DNA of 64,000 nt from Linnemannia schmuckeri (lineage: Eukaryota; Mortierellomycota; Mortierellomycetes; Mortierellales; Mortierellaceae). The stretch covers positions 248,001-312,000 of the forward strand of contig JANATG010000006.1 of assembly GCA_029449235.1 (NCBI GenBank), written 5' to 3'. A program made the position numbers and the translations under genes. Under the pieces are notes generated by a model. That model saw only the letters and a list, made by a program, of their open reading frames with translations. It was not told where the DNA came from and did not search any database. Below are positions 13,201-24,904 of the stretch, piece after piece (position 1 is the first letter of the stretch; each line of letters opens with the position of its first letter).

Positions 13201-14015
13201 GGCATTGGCGCGGTACATAACCTCGGAAGTGGGCTGCATATCCTTCATCAAACTGCTGGTGACCATGATAACATCCTCGGCAACAGTTGAAAGCTCCTTG
13301 ATAACCAGGTATACCATCTGACGCAAAGCCGACTATAATAATGACCAAGTGGCAAGGCAGAAAAAAAAACAATTGGATCGATTAGTTGAGTTTCTGAAAA
13401 GGTCAAGGGAAGGCGCGCGGCTTTTTCATGGGAACAATAGACAATGGATCAGGTCCGATTCTAGAGAATGCCACGTATTGCGTGTCTCGTTTGTCCTTTG
13501 TCGTTCGTTGTTTTGTTGCTCTAACGTAGAAGATCGTGAATATGAATAATAAAGCACAAGAGAGTATCAAGAAAACTCACATCCTTGGACTGGAAGAGCT
13601 TTGTAACGCTGAAGAAGAGCTCGGTAGCCTCGGTGGTGCCAAAGGTCTCTCCCAAGGAGATAAGGTAGAGGATCTTTGTGAGGAGTGCACGGCATTTACG
13701 GGCATTGATGGGCGACTCGTTGAAGACGCGCGCCTCCTGCAGCACAGTCGTCTTGTCAAAGTAGTGGTGATAGCCTATCCTGCCTATTGTGAGTAGAAGA
13801 GACGTAGTAATTGCCAGGAAAAAAGGGCGATTAGTTTTACACTTTTCATCATCCGCCTTGCGTCTTTCATCTATTTTTAATAGCCTCGTTGCACTGGCTA
13901 GCATCGTGTTCTTTTTTTGATGACATGATGTGCGAAGAATAGCAATATAACGTGTGTGTAGGCGTGAGTGTTATATTTTACCAGAGTCTTCATCTCTTTT
14001 GGAGTAACTCATCAT
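10279..14015 (-). CDS. SEC21: Coatomer subunit gamma (COPI gamma-COP)
   Basis: Eight exons join in phase: 14015-13982, 13783-13581, 13332-13174, 13066-12630, 12535-11628, 11534-11119, 11021-10838 and 10742-10279. The product is 934 aa, about the length of yeast Sec21. The opening (SYSKRDEDSG, then FDKTTVLQEARVFNE) is typical of gamma-COP. An adaptin-type HEAT trunk follows (MVYLVIKEL, VTSSLMKDM, RANAIRVLRKI), then a Pro/Ser-rich hinge and a gamma-COP appendage with a C-terminal platform subdomain (DDYQVEEVSLAIADFV). It forms the F-subcomplex of the COPI coat for Golgi-to-ER and intra-Golgi traffic, binding dilysine cargo and ArfGAP. There are two adjacent ATG codons at the start (14015 and 14012); either could be used. 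Confidence 0.96.
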
Positions 14016-14672
14016 GTAGGAGAGTAATCAGTCGAGAAGTGTGAAAAATAGGGCTACAGGGGTGTGGGTAAAGGGTGTTGTTGATCGCGCGTTTGATGTG
14101 AACAGGGAAGCTGAGGTGTGTTCAGCACGCAAACGCAGTGAGGAGGAAAGGAGGTGAGAGAGATAGAGAGGATGGAGAAGGACGAGGTGAGATGAGTGAG
14201 TGTGTGTAGGCGCAGAAGACGAGAGGAGGATTAGAGGGATGGGGAGACAAAGGATGAAGTGAGGGATGTGAAAGTGACGATATCTAATTTGGACTTGACA
14301 CGTCGACTGAAGTGGAAGGGGAAGAGACTGACAGCCAGCCAAAAGGGAAACAGCCGTCCTGGACAAGAGAAAAGATTTGACCTTTTCAATTCAAACATCA
14401 ATCAATTAGCGAGGTACCAGGGTATACACGTGACATTTGCACAATTCACGAATCTATCGCCTCGTTCTTCTTTTTCTATTTCGCCTCTCGACCAGCTTTG
14501 TTCGCCTTTCTCGTCATCACCCTCACCACTTCTCACCTCACTCCACTCGACGCCACTCGCACACAACAGGCTCCTTCTCTCTTCTTTTTCTTCTTCTTCT
14601 TACTACCTCTTTTCGTTTTCTTCACTACAAGTCCCGTTTTTTTGTATTCTCTCACACTACATACACATACTA
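14016..14672. promoter_or_regulatory. Divergent promoter region between gamma-COP and a membrane-protein gene
   Basis: These 657 bases separate two genes transcribed away from each other and must hold both promoters and leaders. The right half is strongly pyrimidine-rich (CT tracts at about 14460-14650) directly upstream of the plus-strand start. The left half is GA-rich on the plus strand, hence CT-rich upstream of the minus-strand start. No TATA box is convincing. Confidence 0.5.
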
Positions 14673-16030
14673 ATGTCATCCTACCAACCCATCGACAACG
14701 ACTCCCAGTCCTGGTCCTCGCATGACGTCCTCTTCGGAGGTTCAACTGACCAGGTAAACCTACCTACCCACTCGTCCCCCCTTTTGTTTCTCCAGAAATA
14801 TAAGACCCTTCTCTCTGTGCAAAGTGCCACCTCTTTTCTTTCGTGGCAGCAGGAGAAAACGTACTTCATGATACTCTTCTTCAAGGGTAAAGCAAACTGT
14901 TGAAGAAGAACACCACTCCTCTCAAGAGCAATACAGGTCTTGGCACAAAAAAAATAGATTGTACCTGACCTGGCTGTTGTCTCTTCCCGCCAAAATATAA
15001 AGAAAAATAATCCGCCAGTTGGTGCGCAACATCCCAATGGATCACAAACACACGTGAAGGGAACAAGGAACAGTGTCAAGAAAAAAAAATAGTCGAGCCA
15101 GGTGACTTATTGTACCTTGAAAACCTTACATCTCTATCTCGCAACTGACCGTCTTTTTTAAACCACGATTCCTGCTGGAATAGGAACGGATGATCGAGCA
15201 GGGAGCAGGTACGATTGATATCTCAGGAACACAACGCTACGCAACGAATATTTTTGTATTTTTTCTATTTTTTCAGGACAACTCGTGAACGGGCAAACTT
15301 GTTTTTCGAAGGAAGACATAGCAGGAGCAGGATTCTTGATCAAGAAATCTATACTAATACTTGGCTTGTTGGGAACAACTCTTTTCCTTTTAGGTATCAC
15401 GGTGCTGATCTTTGTGTCATTGACGCTTCTGTTCTCGATTATCAACACCCACAAGTCAGGAGCACATTTCATGCTGGGCCTTATCATCACTGGATTTGCA
15501 TTATGCCTAGGACACTTGGTACGAGACAAGCAGTTGGTTCACTCGCCGTTGTTTAATTGGGGAAGATGAAAATGATCCTTGAACGCGCTTTACTAATATG
15601 ATTTGCCCTTCTTCAATGACTTCTTTCTTCCGGGCATTTGAATAACATCAGCTCAGAGCATGGAGAAACGGCGACTTGGGTACGTTTTTTTTTATTTTAT
15701 TTTATTTATTTTTTTTGCACTGTTAAGCCTAAGGATATGACGCGTTTATGGTTACGCGGTTTGCCACTACTTAGTACTAACGCTTTCCATCATTTCCCTT
15801 TTTACGCCACATTTTGAACTTCATAGATCCAAAGTTCAAGTACTTTGTAAGTCAACCTTCGACAGGATCAGGATCTTCATAGGGAAATTGAGCACCACAT
15901 TTCGTAAAGACAAACTAACATATTTTATTTTTTTTATTTTTTTGGCGTTGTTTTCATCTTGTAGATCCTTACTCAGACCGTCCTTCTCACGCTTCTTTGC
16001 ATCATTGCCAACGTTTACTTTTGGCAGTAG
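14673..16030 (+). CDS. Small three-transmembrane protein of unknown function
   Basis: Six exons join in phase: 14673-14753, 15184-15208, 15277-15518, 15652-15679, 15827-15846 and 15965-16030. They give 153 aa. Three internal exons are only 25, 28 and 20 nt long. A polar N-terminus of about 60 residues is followed by a long hydrophobic stretch at about 61-92, a second at about 95-115 and a third at about 130-152 ending in YFWQ. Between helices 2 and 3 is the polar loop LRAWRNGDLDPKF. I do not recognise the family. The hydrophobic pair followed by a HLRxW-like motif recalls the layout of TMEM230/TMEM134 proteins, but those lack this third helix and I cannot claim homology. An endomembrane location is likely. 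The model rests on phase agreement across five introns. Confidence 0.7.
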
Positions 16031-16253
16031 TCACATAGCGCTGTTATTGTCTTCATGGATTCACGAGGATAACATTCAGTACAGTGCTTTTCTCACGAGT
16101 TTGTCAAACACAACAGCAGAATAAACAAAAATTTACAACATCAGGAAGTGTTCTTGTGATGGAGTAATAATTTACTGCATTTTTTTTTCTATACATCTGC
16201 CCATGCACTTACGAAAAACAAGCATGTATCTCTCTCTTTGTGTGCGTGTCTTT

Positions 16254-17692
16254 CTACCACTTGACAACATCCGACAAAGGAATATCCCTCTCGCCTCTCC
16301 GACCCCTCTTTCCATCCTCGCCCTTGGATCGTCCATGATCCTCCTTCCAACTCTTAGTCATCTTGCCCTTCACATCCTCCCACGAGATCTCTTCTACATC
16401 CTTCATCTTCAATGGGTTCTTGACACTTGCCCACAATCCCTCAAGGTCACGTTCTTTCCGGGCCTCGGGGGTCATAAAGTGAATCACGACGGATCCGGCG
16501 TCAATCACAACCCAGTCGGACGTGTCGCGACCTTCCATGACGGGTGGGCTTGTGCTTGGCGACGTCCTCTTCAACTACATTTTGGTTTAGTTATAGGGGG
16601 AGAGTTTAGTATTGTGTAATGTCGATGTCATGTCTGAACTGTGGATTTATCTCCGCGTTTGATAAGAAAAAAAAAAATACAAAAAAATCCGGATCATCAT
16701 TTCCCAATGCGTACGCACAAACACTCTCACTCTCACGAGCAAAAAGAAAAAAAAACCCCCTCCCAATAATAAGCAAAAAGCAGAACAGAAAGAAAAAAGT
16801 AACTTACAGCACTGTAGACTTCATCAGCAACGTTCCCTAAATGCCGCTCACTCAACCCCTCCGCAATAACCATCCAATTGGTCCAATCGCACTTGTCTCG
16901 CATATCAATCACCTTGATGTTCCGTGCCCGCTCCGATTCCAACAACTTCACCAAACCCGGGATCGAATCTGGCGTGTATTCTGGCTCTCCTGCTCCTGCT
17001 TGTTCGTCAGTAGTGCCGTCAGGGGAGCGTTGGGCGTTCTTTTGCCAAAGTGGGATAAACGCTTCGTCTTCCTGACCAGTCGAAGGAGTAGCCTTGTCGG
17101 GGTAGGATTCATCTACGAACCATGAGAACTCATCCTCAGACCGTGGCTTATCCGACAATAACACCGATGGCGATGTCGATTCTCCTTCCTTACCGCCCGC
17201 CTTCTCGCTGAACCCCTCAAAATCCCGCTCATTGTCTGGATGAGATTCCTGGCTCAATCCCTCAATCTCGTGGTCGTGTGGGTACAATTCCGGAAAGTCC
17301 TTGGGATCAATGGTTTCTAAGCCTTCGTTCCCGACCATCAGATCGTCGTCATCTGTCAGGAGTGCTTTGTTGGTGTCGTTCACAGCATCCTTGGTTGGAA
17401 TCTCGCCGTCGTCTTCTTGTTCCTGTGATCCTGCTGAGGAAGCGGCAGTGGGTTTGGCAGGGTTGTGGATGTTGGCGTGGTCGTGGTGGGATTCGAATTT
17501 GCGGAAGAGAGTTGGTGTTGTTGTGTACCATGCTCTTGTTGATGATGTTGTTGTTGCTAGGGTCTTGTTGACAATGATACGCGCGGTTGTGGAGCGAGAG
17601 GGATGGAGAAGGGTGCAGAGGTGACGACTGTTCGTGGTTGTTGTTGTTAGGGCCCTTCTTCCTGCACGGCCGAATGATGATATGTTGAGCAT
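16254..17692 (-). CDS. Mitochondrial RsfS/Iojap-domain protein (ribosome silencing factor, MALSU1/Atp25-N type)
   Basis: Two exons (17692-16808, 16574-16254) give 401 aa. The N-terminal ~60 residues are rich in Arg, Ser and Thr with almost no acids, as in a mitochondrial presequence. An acidic, low-complexity stretch follows to about residue 240. The RsfS fold starts near the LVKLLESERARNIKVIDMRD segment, continues through CDWTNWMVIAEGLS, and resumes in exon 2 with SDWVVIDAGSVVIHFMTPEARKxxDLE, all hallmark positions. Bacterial RsfS and mitochondrial MALSU1 bind uL14 and hinder subunit joining; yeast Atp25 carries this domain N-terminally. A ~60-residue basic tail follows. It should act on the mitochondrial large subunit. 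It lies convergent to the three-TM gene, 223 bp away. Confidence 0.85.
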
Positions 17693-18577
17693 TGCTTGTC
17701 CCGTAGATATGTGTCGACTCTGGATCCTCCTTGATATGTACTTGAGCGGTAAACGGCAAAGGCGGTAAGTTGTTGTTGTTGAAAGGGGACGGGAATCAAA
17801 GGATGAAAAAATGGATATATCGCCAACGGGTCAAAAAAAAAGAGTGATCAGCAGGGAGGGTGTCAAATGTTGGGACTGCCAAAAATCACAAAAGGAAGTT
17901 TTTTTTTTCTTTTTTCTTTCTCGTCCCTTTCATTGCAAAGCCACCTTCTCGAGCATAAATAACCGCCAGTCAAGATGATCAATGAATTAACCATTCCACT
18001 CCCCTTGATGCTGTACTAAGATCCCACATTGGGTCCATGTCGCTCGGCTGGTAGGGAAAATATTATATATTTTCTCGCCGGACAATTTGTGGGAGTGGAA
18101 GAGCATGGCTATCTATATAGTCGCCAGGCCATGAGTCCGACTCGGTTGATATCTTTCTCTACAACCGGATTGGAATTTGGCATTTTGGTATATTCCCCTT
18201 TCTTCTCTCCTTTACTAACTAACAAAAACAAAAACACAAGACAAAACAACGTCAACGATAAGAACGTGTTTGGATGCGTATATGCGTGTGAAATATGTAA
18301 TGCAGATAAGCGTGGTACCGATGAGAAGTTATTCTTCCCAAGATATGGTATGCAGTTCATGCGTGCACTGTATTATGCGTATCCTTTTTTTATTTTTTGA
18401 GATTATTTTTTTCATCCAATAGGTATGTACAAGAAAAAACTGTCGCCACCACGCATCTTTTCCGCCGTTGCTGCTGCTACTCTTTTACTAAAGAGTTTCG
18501 CCAGTTTTTGGTGACAATGGCGATGATGGTGGCGATGGTGATTATGATGTTGTTATCGTGCCGAGTCGAATCCAGAC
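17693..18577. other. Intergenic region
   Basis: No gene is supported. The left end must be the promoter of the RsfS-domain gene. The right end is the 3' flank of the peroxidase gene. An AT-rich patch lies near 18058-18075. Confidence 0.55.
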
Positions 18578-19613
18578 TTAAGCGCGGAGGAGCTTCTCGA
18601 CATCCTTGGCGATGGTCTCGGGGGTGGAGACAGAGGCATAGCGCTCATAGACGGTACCGTCCTTGGCGATCAAGAACTTTTCAAAGTTCCACTTGATGCG
18701 GCTCATCATCAACGACTTCTTCTGAGCCTTCAAGTAGGTGTACACGGGGTCCTCGTGCTCGCCGTTGACATCGATCTTGGCCATCAGGGGGAACGTCACT
18801 CCAAAGTTGAGCTGGCAGAACGACTCGATCTCTATTTAGAGTATAGTTAGGTACACAAAAGGGTTAGGGTCAATACGTTATGATAATGGTACACCAAGTT
18901 ATGCAAACAATGTTAGATGTAAACCAGGTGTCGGTGTTGTCGAAAGAAAGGGTTGTTGAATCGTCATCGTACCTTCTTCATTGCCGGGTTCCTATTGAGG
19001 GTGATTCAGAAGGATTGGAAAAGCAAAAAGAAAAAATGTCAGTGCACCTGTGGGAAGATGGGATGGAGGGATGCGTCCAACCGACCAAGTGTCAATCAAA
19101 ATGAGGAAACATTAAGCAACAACAAAAACAAAGGAAATAAAAAAGAGTCCTTTTTCATGTTATTATCGCTGTTATAGGCGCTGCCACCACAACAGCAAAA
19201 AAAATGCAATGTCTACCAGTAGACGTTATCCACTCGCGGCAACAACGGCAGCAGGTACTGCCACGAACCATCCTTCAAACGCGCAACAACTAAAACTGTG
19301 AACAGCATGGCAACAGAGCATATCTTCATGAAGAGACTGACTGGTTGCGCAGCAAGTATATGTACGAAGAGTAACAAAGGATAGTTGTTTTTACCTGGCC
19401 GCCGAACTGGTTGCAGGGGAAGCCGAGGATGACGAAACCCTGATCCTTGTACTTCTTGTAGAGCTCCTCGAGGCCGGCGTACTGCTTGGTGAAGCCGCAC
19501 TTTGAGGCGACGTTGACGACGAGGACGACTTTGCCCTCGAACTCCTTCATGGAGATCTCCTGGTGCTTCTTGTCCTTGGCGGACAATGCGAAAAAGTTGG
19601 GAACGGTAGCCAT
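18578..19613 (-). CDS. Glutathione peroxidase-family thiol peroxidase (Hyr1/Gpx3-like)
   Basis: Three exons (19613-19395, 18991-18973, 18831-18578) give 163 aa, normal for the family. The middle exon is only 19 nt and codes for EPGNEE plus one base. The peroxidatic Cys39 sits in NVASKCGFT, and the FPCNQFGGQ and WNFEKFL motifs supply the Gln and Trp of the catalytic tetrad. Cys85 in ESFCQLNFGVTFP matches the resolving cysteine of yeast Hyr1, so the enzyme is a cysteine, thioredoxin-dependent type and not a selenoenzyme. It reduces H2O2 and lipid hydroperoxides. No targeting peptide is evident, so it is probably cytosolic. Without the 19-nt exon the conserved EPG motif is lost and the phase breaks, which supports it. 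Confidence 0.93.
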
Positions 19614-21309
19614 TGTTGAATGAGTTTTGGTTGATGAGAGGGTTGTGAAGTGTGTTGTGTGAGCGTTGGTGGTGGTGTGAATAAATGAATGAAAAAGAAA
19701 AAAGAAAAAAAAAATAGGGAAGGACGAACCTTTTATGTGAGGAAATAAAATGATTTATCCGTATTTGGCAACACTCTCTCTTGCCGCATGTTGTACGTTG
19801 GTGATGATGATGTGGTACGACCAATGGAAAGGAGACAACATCCACACAAAGGCGTCGATGACCATGACCATGATGATATGGTATGATGGTATGATACACG
19901 TCAACCCGGTAAGCAAACACGATCGAATTTGAAGGGGAAGAAGGCTCTCGACAATTCTCGCTCGTTCCCTCTTGTTCGCATGCAGCAAATGAGTCTCGTT
20001 CCTGTTATATGTTCTCGCCCTTTCTCGCCACCAAGAAATTGTCAATTGCGCGAATGACATCTTCTCCGTTTAAAGAACGAAGAAGGAGGTAAATAGATGA
20101 TATGTCATCATATGCCTCTTCATTTTTTTCATTTCTGCGATTTCTGCGACAACTTTACTCGCCAAAACAGCAAAGCCCGGTCGCACATTTTAATTTTTTC
20201 GATCACTTTCTTTTTTCATAACCCTCGCTCCTTCTCCGGTCACATAACAAATGAAAGAATTGCGCATTCACCTTCTCTCCCTCCGTCACTCCCACTCTTT
20301 TGAACTCTCCCTGTCAAGAATGAATAAGCAAAAACACGTTTGACTTTCTCAATTGTCTGCCCAAAATGGATTGGACAAAACAACAACAAAAAAAAAGCGA
20401 TCGGCCATCGGTCTCCGTCCCGTCATTTGTAAAGAGTCGATATTTGGGGGGGGGGGGGGGGAGGAAGATGGCGCTCCTTCTCATTGGATAGGTACACTCT
20501 CGATGGCTATTTCCTTTTTCTCAATCCTTTTCAATCTTCCCCTGGTGCCCTTCCTCTTCATCTGTCCCACCATTACTCTGGTTCTTTCTTTCTTTTAACT
20601 CATCCAATTGCACCTCTACCGAAAAAACGTTTTCCCTTACCGTGGTTTCAGGAACAACATTCAGCCTGTCCATTTGAGGATGAAGGTTTTGCCCTCACTT
20701 ACTTCACCCGCCTTTTTTTTAATGCACACTCATAAACCCTGCTGATGTGGCTCGAGTATCCTTTGCTTGCAAATGCTAAGAAAAAATATGGACGGGCGCA
20801 CGGAGAATTTTGATCGATGTTCAAAAATTGGGTAAAGATATGCAGAAAGAGGAGGTTCTCTGAGACACAAAGGCAAACCTCAACGGCATAGGTTATTATC
20901 ATCTCACCTCCTCCCTCCATCCCTCTCCGTCATCCACTTCTTTGGGACTATCCGAATACGTTTCTTTCCCGTCGTCCTCTGATTTGATTAAAAATAAACA
21001 AAGTAACAGAATCCTCTCAACCACAGGAAGAAAAGAAAGAAAGCAGTGGCAGAGGAAAGTACACGAAAAGGTTGCAGAAAGAAGGGGGGAGAGAGACGTC
21101 CATTTATTTACAATTCACCCCGGCCGGAAGAAAGATTGGGTTCATCCTTTCCTCTCTTTGCTATAGTCGATGGAAGCCAACAGGGAAATATCTTGAACCT
21201 CGCTAAAGGAAGAGGAGGATTTCAATGGGCAAAATTGAGGCATCACTTCTGACAATGATCTGATGTTTGTTTAACTAACTCCTTCCTTCCCTCACTGGCT
21301 GCAAATTAA
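19614..21309. other. Intergenic region with G16 run
   Basis: No gene is supported. The first few hundred bases must include the peroxidase promoter. A run of 16 G lies at 20446-20461. The rest is pyrimidine-rich with only chance open frames. Confidence 0.5.
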
Positions 21310-21480
21310 TTACCCTCGCCGACGTGGTTCGCCGCTGACATCATTGCCGTTCACGTCGGGCAATGGGGCTGCCTCGGCAGTGGCCATGGATGAAAATGAC
21401 GATGAATGAAGTAGTGCAAGAAGGGTCATGATAGTACAGGCAGTCAGATGGACGGTCTTCGATAAAAAAAAAATCGACAT
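21310..21480 (-). CDS. Candidate small secreted peptide, 56 aa
   Basis: One uninterrupted frame of 56 codons runs from ATG at 21480 to TAA. A second in-frame ATG lies at 21429, before the hydrophobic core. The predicted product has a hydrophobic segment (TACTIMTLLALL), a Ser-rich stretch and then TAEAAPLP, which looks like a signal-peptidase site. The mature part is very short and ends GEPRRRG. Two other secreted-protein genes in this window have the same AAP junction. I recognise no family. Against it: the frame is short, and a T10 run sits next to the start, so either an upstream exon joined at the AG near 21464 or a start at 21429 is possible. Transcript evidence would decide. Confidence 0.4.
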   Translation of the reverse strand: MSIFFLSKTVHLTACTIMTLLALLHSSSFSSMATAEAAPLPDVNGNDVSGEPRRRG

Positions 21481-22233
21481 AGGCAAGATAAGGGTCTGTT
21501 GTGTTCGTGTTTAATTTTTGTGGGTTTGTGTTTTGAGGGTGGAGATAGAAATAAGAGGAGCATCAGTAATGGTGCAATTACATACAAAGACACAGCCTTT
21601 TGTTTTGTAAGAGGAATAAGGGAAGGAAACAAAAGAGACACCTTCCTTTTATTTCAAAAACGCGACTCACCATATGACGCCAATAGGCAAGCTGCCTCTG
21701 TGAGTGATTTTGAAGTCGCGCTTTTCATATATTTTGTCTAGTTCAACCCTTGCCTGTCCGATACAATGCCAACTCCTTCACAATACAACACAAAGTAATA
21801 TATCGGGTCTCCTATACTTATGGCGCATGCCCTACTCCTCCAGATGGTTTCCGCGAGAAGATCTCTTTGACAAAGTCAAATGGGAGCATAACGACATTGC
21901 GAAACACTGATGTTATCACCCTTGGCTGGATCCACAGGCTCTACGATAGCAGCCGCAGTGTTCGTTTGTGTGCCAGTAGTGGTGAGGAACTGAGGGAAAG
22001 TGTACAGGTGTGAAGGGGAGCACAACACGTCCACAGATGATTTCGCTCGCTAGTAGAATGCGCAGTGCGAGTCTGTCTCTTCCTTTGCTTCGCCTTCCCG
22101 TGTCCTGAGTACACACAAAAAAAAAATGGATAGTTTTTTTTTCTCACGGGGCTGTTTCGACTTATTCTTTCAGAGTTCTCATAATTGCATGAGTTTAACA
22201 TGAAGAGGGGTACATGGATACCGTGCAAGAAAC

Positions 22234-22264
<31 letters not shown>

Positions 22265-22389
22265 CAAATTCCATATTATTATTGAAAAAGGTAAGATTCT
22301 ACAAAAGCAATATATACGCGACCAAGCCCAGATCTACAGCAAATTCAATGCACTCCCAAAGAAAAGCCTCCTCAAAAGCTCCAAAGCTC
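21481..22389. other. Intergenic region with T29 run
   Basis: No gene is supported. A T29 run lies at 22236-22264, about 125 nt beyond the stop codon of the EHD-like gene. The part near 21481-21650 would be the leader of the small peptide gene if that gene is real. Confidence 0.5.
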
Positions 22390-24413
22390 TCAAACCTGAG
22401 GCTTCAAAAACTCAATCAAGGGTCCCATCCCATCAACCCACCCCATCTTCATCGCAATCCCGCCTCCAACAACCGTTGTAAAGAACAGTACCAGCGTGAA
22501 AAGGACAATGTTGTAGATGATCGCCGACATGTCGCGCTCGGGCTTGACGGGTGCGTACCGCGAACGAGTTCCAGTACGTGTCAGGTTGCGCTTCAAGGGC
22601 TGCTTGGGGTCGTCGTTTTCAAGGTCTTCGTCATCTGAATCCAATTCTGGGCGTGCGGTCGTTCCTGTGAATGATGAGTGATGAGGGAGTCTCTGAAGCA
22701 ACTCTGGGAGGTCTGTGCCCAACGCCTAATAGTGTATTACAAAATCCAGGGGTGAGAAGGAAAGGTTAGTGCAAAATATTTAGCTATGCGACTTCATGCC
22801 CGCCACTAATTTTCAGGCACCATCACCCGTTGAACACAACAAAAACAAAATTAATACCTCATCAGACGCCATGAGAAGTTTCTCATTCAAAGCTCCAAAC
22901 TGCTCAAACTTCATGCCGTAAAGTGCCTCACGGAACTTTTCAACATCAGGGAAATCTCCCATAGGAAGTCTAAACTTCTTCGAGACAGCCTTGAACTCAT
23001 GGGGGAGGTTATCAGACAACTGCTTGAGGGCAGCGGCTTTACCGTAGAAAGAAGGCATCTGGTCACGCAAGTGGGCCATGATCAGGGCGTGAACACGAGC
23101 CAAACGAGCACGCTTGACAATCTCATTGACTTTGCGAATGGCGGCGTTGATGGGCAATTGCTGCAGGTCCATGAGGAGGTCCTTCTTTTCAGAGTCCAAA
23201 AGTGTCCTGCAGTCGTCAAAGGCGTTAGGGGGTCTCTCCAACCAGATCGAGACCAAGTACACCCGCATTACCTCGGGAGTGTGCACCACCTTTCCTAACG
23301 ACCACATTAACGCTCCATATCTATTCGAAGGCATTGGAGGAAATGAATATCGAGTTAATATATTGTTTTGTCATTCATGTGTTCCATAGACCAAAAGTAA
23401 AGCAAAGAGAGGGACTTACACGCGCATGAGCTGCTGCTGGTTGACCATATCTGACTTATTCAAGACCACCCGAACCTTCTCCTCATGTCCCTTAAGCGCA
23501 TGGATAGCAGCCTTGAGCTCGTTCGAGATATCCAACTTGTGGGAATCAAACAACAACAAGACCAGATCCGCTCTCTCTGCAAACCACTCAATCACTGATG
23601 TGTAATCGTATCCACGGTCACGCTGCTTATCACCCGACAAAATACCGGGGGTATCGACAATGGTGAAGTTCTGGAGGACGGGGGAAGGGGTCTGGGAGAC
23701 CTGGAAGCGAGAGAGGAAGGCTTGTCCGAATTTGTCGAGACCCTTGAAGGGGAGGGCTGAGGAGACGGCTGCTGCATTTCCGGGGATGATCCTGTCTGTT
23801 GGGTTGTCCATCACCGCCACAAACCTGTCCGTCTGGTTTTTTTGTTGTTATGTTGAGAGAGTATGTATTGTTGTCAGTAAATGGGATGAAAAAACTGAGA
23901 TTGCGATCGGGACTATGAAATAATACAAGAGTAAATTGTCTACTTACTGTTGGCTCGACGCCAATGTGCGAGCTTGGGTACGACTTTTTCAGTAGCGAGT
24001 TAATGAACGTCGTCTTGCCCTATTATATTGCATAGTTAGTGTTGCATTGTTTCGAAAAAGAGAAAAAAAAGTATATCAATAATCAGTATCCCACTTTCCG
24101 CCTCCTTCGACAACATATTGCCTCCATCTCCAACAAGACCAAAAGGCAAACATACGGTAGAGTACTGTCCAATAAGGAGAACCATAGGCTTGGCCGCAAT
24201 GTCATCATTCCCCAAAGGAGCAGAAGACGAGAAATGCTCATAGTTGTAGGCCTTCTCGAGAGGTCTGATCTTGTGGGAATAAACGTCTTGGAGGTCGTCG
24301 ATGACCCTATCAAACTTGCGCATGTAGTCTGGGTTCTTAAGCGAGGCGACTTCAAAATCTGCGGTTGGCGAGGGCATAGCGGCCGCTGGTTTGGGGGTGT
24401 CGATTTCTGTCAT
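22390..24413 (-). CDS. EHD-like dynamin-superfamily ATPase with C-terminal membrane anchor
   Basis: Five exons (24413-24156, 24019-23948, 23832-23420, 23320-22858, 22725-22390) give 513 aa. The P-loop GQYSTGKTTF spans the exon 1/2 junction (Lys88) and is the EHD signature. It is followed by GVEPTTDRF (switch I), VDTPGILSGDKQR (switch II) and NKSDMV. A helical region follows (MRVYGALMWSLGKV, then the lipid-binding helical part). EHD proteins bind ATP, oligomerise on tubular endosomal membranes and normally end in an EH domain that binds NPF peptides. Here the EH domain is absent. The C-terminus instead has an acidic linker and one hydrophobic helix (about 476-500, IIYNIVLFTLVLFFTTVVGG). It should be a tail-anchored or membrane-inserted remodelling ATPase; the compartment is unknown. 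Confidence 0.88.
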
Positions 24414-24904
24414 ATTGTTGGCTTGGTGTTTTTGTTTGTTGTTGGAGTTAGGTGGATGGTCTTGTTGTTGATGTTTCCTGCAGTCTTCCAGATGATGAGT
24501 TTATCCCTCTTGGTCAGATGTGTTGGATGAGTCCTTTCCTAAATGAGCGGGTGATCCTGCACAGGGGTGATGATGAATCCTGCAGGCGGGCGGAGAGTCG
24601 GTGGTCGGTCAGATGGATGAGAGCAAAAGAGAGAAGAAAAACGAGAAGAGAAGGGGCAAAAAAAGAAAAGAAGAGCAGGTCACCCTTGCTGGCAAGCTGG
24701 GAACAAATTGTCTTTCCCGCCCATTCAGCAGAACATGGCAGAGCAAAAATTGTGTCAGGCAGCCGTTACGTTGGGGTTGAACAGATCATTGACCAATCAC
24801 ATTCGTCCGTATAGGTTGCATGCCTCCCTTTGCCTCCTTTTTTATTTATTTTTTTTTATCTTTTATCTCGCTTTGTTGGTTGCTGCTACCGTGACAAATG
24901 GGTA
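24414..24904. other. Spacer between threonine aldolase and EHD-like genes
   Basis: The two neighbours read in the same (minus) direction. This spacer holds the promoter and leader of the EHD-like gene and the 3' flank of the aldolase gene. I see no coding signal. Confidence 0.55.

Noticed and set aside
20446..20461. G16 run as a structured regulatory element
   Set aside because: It is a plain homopolymer in a gene-free stretch. A quadruplex is possible, but no role is indicated.
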